A DNA stretch of 64,000 bases, taken from positions 248,001 to 312,000 of the forward strand of contig JAOPTR010000016.1 of NCBI GenBank assembly GCA_051531935.1, read 5' to 3'. The position numbers and the translations under genes are program-made. The DNA is from OCS116 sp051531935. Lineage in GTDB: Bacteria; Pseudomonadota; Alphaproteobacteria; Rhizobiales; OSC116. The notes below the pieces were generated by a model, which had not been told where the DNA came from, searched no databases, and saw nothing but the letters and a program-made list of their open reading frames with translations. Below, in pieces: positions 18,533-25,248 of this stretch; position 1 is the stretch's first letter; each line of letters starts with the position of its first letter.

Positions 18533-18692
18533 ATTGCTCGCATTATCACGGGTTGCTTAATCTAACGCAATTAGTTAAGCAGAAACTTGTGGCAAAACAA
18601 TAGCCAATAATGAAATATTACAATTTGATACAATTTTGGCGTTAACTTTTATAGCAGCTCAACAAAACTGTCGAGCTGCATATTCAGTTAAA

Positions 18693-19358
18693 TTAACGTG
18701 CATTCTGCTCGTGCCATTTCTCTTCATTAACACCCTTAAATAACAACCAGAACGTGATCAAAATTTCACCCCAAAATAAAAATATCGCAAGTTTTATCTC
18801 TATTGTTGGGTCTATAATAAATACCAAACTATCAATAAAGTAACTAAAACTCCCCACCATCAACGCAACACCAATTAATTTAGGCAAAAATGTAGATTTA
18901 TAAACTGCATAACCAAATGGGAACAGCCATAAACCCCAAAATATCTGCACAATATTTATGCCATATTCATGGATACCCAAAAACAACGAAACTGTGTCGG
19001 CAGAAGGCGAGTTGCCGTTTAAGTTCAACAATATTGCTCCACTTGAAAATTCATTTAACATCGCAATCGGCACCCCAACCATCACCAAAGCAACCATGAT
19101 TTTGGCAGCAACTTCACTGGCGGGTTTTAGCAATTTATAGAGCAAAATAACCAAAGAAAAGTGGATTAGCTGCGTGATCAAAGCAGCCACCATAGACCAG
19201 CGGAACATGGTTTCATTGTTCGAAATATTCACCATTGTCGCCCCCATATCGCCTTCAACAATTAATGACGAAATGTACATAATGCCAAATGGCCCAATGG
19301 GAATGAGTAATAGGTAGGCAAAGCCAGTGGCTCTGGCGAAGTTTTTGATAGATTGCAT
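18693..19358 (-). CDS. DUF4386-type integral membrane protein
   Basis: The 221-aa protein has about six predicted membrane helices and resembles the DUF4386 family (N-terminal ARATGFAYLLLIP, then LVILLYKLLKP and LWLFPFGYAVYKS). The family has no established function that I know of. An AGGAG ribosome site lies before the ATG. It stands alone between the two-component operon and a LysR gene. A 10-bp stem-loop (18654-18679) lies just beyond its stop but lacks a clear T-run on the coding strand. Confidence 0.7.
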   Translation of the reverse strand: MQSIKNFARATGFAYLLLIPIGPFGIMYISSLIVEGDMGATMVNISNNETMFRWSMVAALITQLIHFSLVILLYKLLKPASEVAAKIMVALVMVGVPIAMLNEFSSGAILLNLNGNSPSADTVSLFLGIHEYGINIVQIFWGLWLFPFGYAVYKSTFLPKLIGVALMVGSFSYFIDSLVFIIDPTIEIKLAIFLFWGEILITFWLLFKGVNEEKWHEQNAR

Positions 19359-19452
19359 TTTAAGCTCCTGATTGAATTTACGTCAATATAACCAGAATGA
19401 TAAAAATGAAAATTGCCCAAATGTGTCGATTAAATATGCATAAATGCATGGA

Positions 19453-20346
19453 TCAGATTGGTTTGGTCAATTCAGCTTCCAACAAATCAAATACAATTCG
19501 AATCCGCGCGCTGGTTTTAAGCTCTCTATGCGCAACTAGCCATACGTTGGTTTCAATAACAGCCATATCAGGCAAAACTCGTTGCACCAATGGTTCTGCA
19601 TCACCATGCTCCAGATCAAACATGCCAATTCCAAGCCCATGCTTTACAAATTCCCACATAACCAACCAATTCGGCGTATAATATGGAAAATTTTGTGCAG
19701 TAAGCTTCATACCCATGTGGTTAAGACCCGCAATCATAGCTCCACCATTATCAATACTAATGAAATCAGCAGATACAAGCTCGTCCATGGTTTTTGGGTT
19801 GCCAATCTTATTTAAATATTCAGTAGATGCATATAAACATCCACCGCCCGCACCCAATTTTTTGGCAATTAAATCTGGCTCTGTTGGCTGAAAATAGCGC
19901 ACAGCAATGTCAGCTTCGCGGCGCAACAAATCACTCGCTTCTGTCGCGGTAATCACATCAACCGTAATCGCAGGGTACATTCTTTTTAATTTTATTAGAA
20001 TTTTTGGCAATGTGTAGGCGGCAAACACTTCGCTCACAGCAAGGCGTACCTTACCTGCTATCACTTGAGATTGTCCAAATGATGTGAACGACATCTCATT
20101 CGCGGCATCGCCCATTTTGCGGACATGCGCTAATAATATTTCCCCATTGGGGGTTAATGTAAGCCCGCGTCCAACCCGCTCAAATAAAACCACGCCCAAT
20201 TCTTTTTCTAGCGCGGTCACTTGCCTACCCAATGTGGGTTGCGCCATGCCCAAAGCACGTGCAGCAGCAGAAAGCGATCCATGTTCCGCTGTTGCTAAAA
20301 AGGCCCGAGCTCGGTTCCAGTCAAAATTCACAGTTGGTTTGTCCAT
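19453..20346 (-). CDS. LysR-family transcriptional regulator
   Basis: The 297-aa protein has an N-terminal winged HTH (FLATAEHGSLSAAARALGMAQPTLGRQVTALEKELG, about residues 15-50) and a periplasmic-binding-type effector domain. It follows the FAH-family gene by 53 bp on the same strand, so it may be the last gene of the GntR-MFS-SDR-FAH run or stand alone. A TGCATAAATG sequence occurs both just before its start and just after its stop. The effector is unknown. Confidence 0.88.
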   Translation of the reverse strand: MDKPTVNFDWNRARAFLATAEHGSLSAAARALGMAQPTLGRQVTALEKELGVVLFERVGRGLTLTPNGEILLAHVRKMGDAANEMSFTSFGQSQVIAGKVRLAVSEVFAAYTLPKILIKLKRMYPAITVDVITATEASDLLRREADIAVRYFQPTEPDLIAKKLGAGGGCLYASTEYLNKIGNPKTMDELVSADFISIDNGGAMIAGLNHMGMKLTAQNFPYYTPNWLVMWEFVKHGLGIGMFDLEHGDAEPLVQRVLPDMAVIETNVWLVAHRELKTSARIRIVFDLLEAELTKPI

Positions 20347-20399
20347 GCATAAATGAATAACATGGGCAAACCAATATTAAAAGCGAATTTACAAGTTCA

Positions 20400-21242
20400 T
20401 CAGCCTTGCACAACATTTTGGTTCTGCTTGCCAAGCCCTGTAATACCAAGCTCAATCTTATCGCCTGCCTTAAGATATGTTTCTGGTTTTTGCCCCATGC
20501 CTACACCTGGGGGTGTGCCAGTGGTTATAACATCACCAGCCTGCAAACTCATAAATTGCGAAAGATGAGAAACCACAGTCGCAACGTTAAAATGCATCGT
20601 ATTTGTACTGCCGTCTTGGTAACGCTTACCGTTAACTTCCAAATACATATCCAAGTTTTGTGGGTCAGCCACCTCGTCACGAGTTACCAAATACGGTCCG
20701 ATAGGGCCAAATGTATCGGCAGATTTGCCTTTAACCCATTGCCCACTGCGGTGAATTTGAAAATCGCGCTCCGATAAATCATTCACCACACAAAAACCAG
20801 CCACATGATCTAATGCATCTTCTTCGGATACATATTTAGTGTCTTTGCCAATGATAATGCCCAATTCAACTTCCCAATCGGTCTTAACCGAGTTGCGCGG
20901 AATTTCTACATTGTCGTTAGGCCCCATAATGGCAGACGTCGCTTTAAAAAACACAACAGGCTCTTGTGGCAATTCAAGGCCAGATTCAGCAGCATGGTCA
21001 GCATAATTCAACCCAATGCAAATGAATTTACCTACATTGCCAACACAAGCACCAACGCGCGAACCTGCATCTAAAATAGGTAAACTGGTTAAATCAATTT
21101 TGCCAATTTTTTCGAGAGCTGCATCCGAAATGTTCGCGCCATTTACATCATCAATAACAGCCGATAAATCGCGATAATTACCATCTGTGTCTAATATAGC
21201 TGGTTTTTCAGCGCCTAAATTCCCAATTCGTAATAATTTCAT
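20400..21242 (-). CDS. Fumarylacetoacetate hydrolase-family protein, probable 2,4-diketo-3-deoxy-sugar-acid hydrolase
   Basis: The 280-aa protein has an FAH C-terminal domain with the metal-binding acidic residues in NYADHAAE, WEVELGIIIG and the SGQWVKGKSADTFGPIGPYLV segment. TTGTPPGVGMG sits near the C-terminus. Many relatives carry the label ureidoglycolate lyase, but a genuine AllA is encoded at 48.5 kb. The adjacent SDR gene points instead to cleavage of a 2,4-diketo-3-deoxy acid (fuconate or rhamnonate type) to pyruvate and a hydroxy acid. That assignment is inference from family and context. AAGGACA precedes the ATG. Confidence 0.75.
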   Translation of the reverse strand: MKLLRIGNLGAEKPAILDTDGNYRDLSAVIDDVNGANISDAALEKIGKIDLTSLPILDAGSRVGACVGNVGKFICIGLNYADHAAESGLELPQEPVVFFKATSAIMGPNDNVEIPRNSVKTDWEVELGIIIGKDTKYVSEEDALDHVAGFCVVNDLSERDFQIHRSGQWVKGKSADTFGPIGPYLVTRDEVADPQNLDMYLEVNGKRYQDGSTNTMHFNVATVVSHLSQFMSLQAGDVITTGTPPGVGMGQKPETYLKAGDKIELGITGLGKQNQNVVQG

Positions 21243-21277
21243 TTTATGTCCTTTGATTATAATTTAAATTTTAAAAC

Positions 21278-22018
21278 TCAACATAGCCATCCACCGTCAA
21301 TGAGATGGGATTGACCGGTTGTGAACCCACTTTCATCACTTGCTAAATAAACAGCTAGTGATGCAATTTCATCTACTTTGCCAATGCGCCCCATTGGTTG
21401 GCGGGCAATAAATTCCGCTAACGCTTTTTCATAATTACCCGTTTCACGCAAGCGCTCATGCATTGATGGGCTGTCCACAGTTCCTGGGCAAATTGCATTG
21501 CATCTTATGCCTTGGGTTACATAATCCGCAGCGATAGATTTTGTAAGCCCAATGATTGCGGCTTTAGACGCACAGTAAGCAAAGCGGTTTGGCACACCTT
21601 TAGGCGCACCCGCCACAGATGACATATTGATAATAGAGCCACCACCATTTTCAATCATTGATGGTAAGAACGCCTTGTTAAGACGAAACATACTTTTAAC
21701 ATTCAGATCAAATGAAAAATCCCAGTCTTCTTCCTCACAGTCGATAATAGAGCCACTTGCTACAAAGCCCGCACAATTGAATAATATATCAACATCGCCT
21801 ATCTCATTTGGCAATGCTTCAATCGCGGCTCTGTCTGTAACATCAAGCTTAATTGCCGTCACGCCCGCAATTTCATCTAGCTCAGCGAGTGCTGCGTCAT
21901 TAATATCTGCCGCAAAAACTGTGGCGCCTTGAGCCGCAAAAAGTTCTGCACTGGCACGGCCAATGCCCTGCCCTGCAGCCGTAATCAATGCTGTTTTACC
22001 TGCCAAACGGTTTGTCAT
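21278..22018 (-). CDS. Short-chain dehydrogenase, probable 2-keto-3-deoxy-L-sugar-acid dehydrogenase
   Basis: This classical SDR of 246 aa has a TGxxxGxG-type cofactor motif written AAGQGIG (about residues 15-21). An acidic residue in AADIND suggests NAD+ preference. NCAG, the catalytic Ser of NMSSVAG, YCASK (Tyr and Lys) and the C-terminal TGQSHLIDGGW follow. It resembles 2-keto-3-deoxy-L-fuconate/rhamnonate dehydrogenases, whose products are cleaved by FAH-family hydrolases like the next gene. The ATG at 22018, preceded by AAGGA, is preferred over the in-frame GTG one codon earlier. Confidence 0.78.
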   Translation of the reverse strand: MTNRLAGKTALITAAGQGIGRASAELFAAQGATVFAADINDAALAELDEIAGVTAIKLDVTDRAAIEALPNEIGDVDILFNCAGFVASGSIIDCEEEDWDFSFDLNVKSMFRLNKAFLPSMIENGGGSIINMSSVAGAPKGVPNRFAYCASKAAIIGLTKSIAADYVTQGIRCNAICPGTVDSPSMHERLRETGNYEKALAEFIARQPMGRIGKVDEIASLAVYLASDESGFTTGQSHLIDGGWLC

Positions 22019-22036
22019 CACTTAATCCTTTTTTGT

Positions 22037-23227
22037 TCATGGAGCCTCTTTTAAATTAGCTTTCTTTGGCCAATTATACAGATTCGCTCCCACAATCATA
22101 GCCACGCCGCTAGCGGCTAAAACACCTAAGCCAAAAGACAGGTTTGTATAATCAGCAACAAAACCCACTAATATGGGGCCAAGTAAGTAACCAAACAGCC
22201 CTGCCGTCGCCACTGATGCCACGCCCACACTCGGCGCAATGCCTTCTACTCGGCTAGCTACCCCCACCAAAACAGGGTAAGAATTCGCAGCGCCTAAACC
22301 TACAATTAAGAACCCAAATGCACTTAACCATATATTGCTTGCCAAAACAGCTATGCCAATGCCAGTGGCAATCATAAAGCCGCCAAAAGTTAGCATTTTG
22401 CGCGCACCCCATTTTTCAACCAAGCCACCACCTGCAAAACGCATTATCGCCATGGCAAGGCTATAAAAAGTAAAGCCCGCACCAATCATGGCCGCGTCAG
22501 CTCCTTTAACTTGTTTTAAAAATAACGAGTTAAAATTTGCCGTGCCACCCTCAACAAGATTGCTAAACACCATAATAAGAGCAATGCCCAAAACCGCGCC
22601 CGTTGGCAAGCGAAGCCCACGTTTCTTTGGCGCTTCGGTAAGTATGGGCTGAGCTTGCAACATGCCTGAACAAAGCCAAATACTGGCGATCATTGCCACT
22701 GCGATGATCGCTATTAGACCAGACCCATCGCCATATCCTAACCAAATAATCACACCAACCACACTGGCCGAAATCACACTACCTACGCTAAACCAACCGT
22801 GAAAAGAAGGCATGGTTGTTATGCCGCGGGCATTTTCCACCTCAGCTGCTTGGGTATTGATCGCAACATTAAGCGGGCCACCGACTATCCCCATTATAAA
22901 TGAGGCAACAAATAAAAACATAATGTTTGGCGCAAATACCATCACTGGAATCATAAAGAAAAAAGCAGGCTGAAAATAACGTGTTGCACGGCGAGACCCT
23001 AGCACACCAACAAACCACCCTGCAAATGGCTGCGCCACTGCCGAGCCTATGCCCGACATAAGCACAACAAGGCTCAAGGTTTTTGCATCTATATTTAAGC
23101 GTTCCACAACCGTTGGAATTTGCACAAGCCACATACCCTGCACCAAACCATAGAGAATAAACCCGATAGAAGTTCGAATACGCGCTGTTGCTATTTCAGC
23201 GGCATTATAAATTGTCATATCTGCCAT
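22037..23227 (-). CDS. MFS transporter
   Basis: This 396-aa protein has about twelve membrane helices and resembles the YbjJ-type major facilitator subgroup (early GFILYGLVQGMWLVQIPTV, a GSRRATRYFQP loop, GGPLNVAINTQAAEVENARG). It lies between a GntR regulator (7-bp gap) and the SDR gene (15-bp gap), so it is likely the importer for the sugar or sugar acid handled by the SDR and FAH enzymes. The substrate cannot be told from sequence. Confidence 0.82.
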   Translation of the reverse strand: MADMTIYNAAEIATARIRTSIGFILYGLVQGMWLVQIPTVVERLNIDAKTLSLVVLMSGIGSAVAQPFAGWFVGVLGSRRATRYFQPAFFFMIPVMVFAPNIMFLFVASFIMGIVGGPLNVAINTQAAEVENARGITTMPSFHGWFSVGSVISASVVGVIIWLGYGDGSGLIAIIAVAMIASIWLCSGMLQAQPILTEAPKKRGLRLPTGAVLGIALIMVFSNLVEGGTANFNSLFLKQVKGADAAMIGAGFTFYSLAMAIMRFAGGGLVEKWGARKMLTFGGFMIATGIGIAVLASNIWLSAFGFLIVGLGAANSYPVLVGVASRVEGIAPSVGVASVATAGLFGYLLGPILVGFVADYTNLSFGLGVLAASGVAMIVGANLYNWPKKANLKEAP

Positions 23228-23234
23228 TATTAAG

Positions 23235-23900
23235 TCACCCGCCTTTTATGCGTAATATACGCTCGATATAATGCAAGCGAGATGGCTGTAAATGTTGTAT
23301 GCAAAGCCGTGCTAATTTATCGTTTTCTTGAGCTTTCAAGGCTTCAATAATGGCAAAATGCTCATCACGCGCCCGTTCTAGATGCGTAATATCAGTAGAG
23401 CTAGAAAATCTCACTAAATTCGATCGCTGTGCCATTTTATTAATTGTCATTATAAGAAAACGATTTTGGCACAAAGCATAAAACAATTCGTGGAAACGCT
23501 TATTCATGCGGATTACGCTTTGCATATCTTGTTTTTCAACAGCAACAGCATAGTCGGTCGCCACGGCTTCAAGCTCTTGTAATGCCTTTGCCGCAACGGG
23601 GGTTGGTATCATTTTGGCGGCTTGGCCTTCAAGCATGCTGCGCAAAGTGTATAATTCATTAACTTCATCGGCAGAATATTCCACCACAACAACACCCTTG
23701 CCTGCGCTTCGCACCACCAAACCAGCTGCTTCTAGCACTGCCAAAGCTTGGCGCACCACATGGCGTTTAATCGAAAATCGTTCCGCAAGCTGTTCTTCAA
23801 CCAGTCTTTCGCGTGGGTAAATACGGCCAAGAACAATGTCTTCTTCAAGCTCATTCACAACGTCTTGTATGCGTTCCACCGATGCTGGTATTGCCCCCAA
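23235..23900 (-). CDS. GntR-family (FCD) transcriptional regulator
   Basis: The 221-aa protein has an N-terminal GntR winged HTH (LVEEQLAERFSIKRHVVRQALAVLEAAGLVVRSAGKGVVV, about residues 32-72). An all-helical FCD effector domain follows, with YTLRSMLEGQAAKM and metal-site-like His residues (RFHELFY, HFAIIEAL). It is the first gene of the run with the MFS, SDR and FAH genes and probably represses it. No ATG is available near the domain start; the reading begins at TTG with GGGGG upstream, and a GTG seven codons later is the alternative. A short inverted repeat (23925-23930 and 23937-23942) lies in its promoter. Confidence 0.85.
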   Translation of the reverse strand: MGAIPASVERIQDVVNELEEDIVLGRIYPRERLVEEQLAERFSIKRHVVRQALAVLEAAGLVVRSAGKGVVVVEYSADEVNELYTLRSMLEGQAAKMIPTPVAAKALQELEAVATDYAVAVEKQDMQSVIRMNKRFHELFYALCQNRFLIMTINKMAQRSNLVRFSSSTDITHLERARDEHFAIIEALKAQENDKLARLCIQHLQPSRLHYIERILRIKGG

Positions 23901-24126
23901 ATTGCTTTGCCCCCGTTTAAATAAATAGTTCTTAAAAACTATATTTCATAAATAAGTACAGCACATTCAACGATTGTCAACAATAATCGCAACATTAATT
24001 TCAACCACTAATTCACAGAAAACCGTGGCAATTTGTCACAAATTACAATCAGTCATTTAGAACTATTTTAAACTGAACTTAACCTATTTCATCTACAAAA
24101 AACTAAGCCTCAATTTGGAGAGATGT

Positions 24127-25221
24127 ATGACTAAGAAAATTTTCTTTCGCCTTTTAACACTAATAATGCTTTTGCTAACGGCACAAAACTCAATGGCCGA
24201 TAGTGGTTATTGGACGGTTAGCCAACTTTCAGGACAAGTTATACTAGGTAAATCTGGCCAAGAACCAACATGGGCAAATTTAGGTGACATCCTTGATGCA
24301 GGCGACAAAATCACCACCCTTTCCGATGGAACAGCAGCACTAACCCGCGCTGAAGAAGCTATGATTTTGGCCTCTGATAGCGAAATTGAAATTCCAAACA
24401 ATGGTAATGATAGCCAGTTCACTCTCATTTTCCAAAAGCTTGGTACTGTTCTTTTTTCAGCAAAAAAGAAAAAGAGCCAACATTTTCAAGTGAGAACGCC
24501 TTATTCAGCAGCGATTGTAAAAGGCACTACATTTGCGGTGAATGTAAATAAACAAAATGCCCAAATTCAAGTTCTTGAGGGCAGTATTGACGTCAAAGGC
24601 CGCGATCGTGATGAAGTTTATCACGTGCCAGCAGGCAAAAAATCACTGATACCAAGAGATACACGCAAGAAAATTATTATAAATAAAGTTAAAAACTCTT
24701 CTAAAATTCGCCCACATTTTGGCAGTGACATTGAACAACTATCACTTAACTACCTTAGCAAAATCAAAATTGGCAACATTAAGCGTAATAAATTCACCCA
24801 TAACGTCGTTACGCGCATTCAGGCTAATGGAATACCCGCAAAGCCAAAACGCAAAAAAGCACGTAAGAAAGCCCGTCAAGAAGCAGAAAACAAGCCTCTA
24901 GACAAAAAACTCGATAAGAAACTCAAAAAAATTAAGCAATTAAAGAAAATGAAGAAGCTTAAGGAAGCCGAAAAACCTAAAGAAGATAAAAAAGCAAAAA
25001 AAGTTAAAGAAGCCAAAGAAGCCAAAGAAGACAAGAAAAAAGACAAGAAGCCGAAAAAGGAAAAGAAACCTAAAAAGGACAAAAAAGACAAGAAAGACAA
25101 AGAAGACAAAGAAGACAAAGAAGACAAAGAAGACAAAGAAGACAAAGAAGACAAAGAAGACAAGAAAGATAAAAAGCCAAAAAAGGAAAAGAAAGACAAA
25201 AAGGATAAAAAGGACAAATAG
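24127..25221 (+). CDS. Secreted FecR-domain protein with lysine-rich C-terminal tail
   Basis: The 364-aa protein has a signal peptide (about 1-25, ending SMA) and a FecR domain. The latter runs roughly 30-180, with WTVSQLSGQVILG, LGDILDAGDKITTLSDGTA, VRTPYSAAIVKGTTFAV and VLEGSIDVKG. From about residue 240 to the end it is almost wholly Lys, Asp and Glu, with KKDK and DKE repeats. GGAGAG precedes the ATG; the longer TTG reading at 24115 is less likely. FecR-domain proteins are often encoded next to CHASE2 proteins, and the convergent gene here is one. A role in envelope sensing is inferred; the tail is unexplained. Confidence 0.85.
   Translation: MTKKIFFRLLTLIMLLLTAQNSMADSGYWTVSQLSGQVILGKSGQEPTWANLGDILDAGDKITTLSDGTAALTRAEEAMILASDSEIEIPNNGNDSQFTLIFQKLGTVLFSAKKKKSQHFQVRTPYSAAIVKGTTFAVNVNKQNAQIQVLEGSIDVKGRDRDEVYHVPAGKKSLIPRDTRKKIIINKVKNSSKIRPHFGSDIEQLSLNYLSKIKIGNIKRNKFTHNVVTRIQANGIPAKPKRKKARKKARQEAENKPLDKKLDKKLKKIKQLKKMKKLKEAEKPKEDKKAKKVKEAKEAKEDKKKDKKPKKEKKPKKDKKDKKDKEDKEDKEDKEDKEDKEDKEDKKDKKPKKEKKDKKDKKDK
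25096..25158 (+). repeat. Seven tandem copies of a 9-bp repeat (DKE codons)
   Basis: GACAAAGAA is repeated seven times without interruption inside the lysine-rich tail of the FecR protein, each copy encoding Asp-Lys-Glu. The uniform codon choice suggests expansion by slippage or recombination. Copy-number change would keep the reading frame. Confidence 0.95.
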
Positions 25222-25248
25222 GTCGCTTTCTGCAAGCCTACCCAATAC

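Noticed and set aside
18654..18679. Terminator of the DUF4386-type gene
   Set aside because: A 10-bp stem with one mismatch exists but is followed by TATAAAAG on the coding strand, not a T-run; left as a plain stem-loop.
20400..21242. FAH-family gene as a ureidoglycolate lyase
   Set aside because: A genuine AllA is encoded at 48489-48992 next to puuE, while this gene sits with an SDR, MFS and GntR gene; sugar-acid cleavage fits better.
25096..25158. Possible CRISPR-like repeat array
   Set aside because: Units are 9 bp with no spacers and keep a coding frame; this is a protein tandem repeat.
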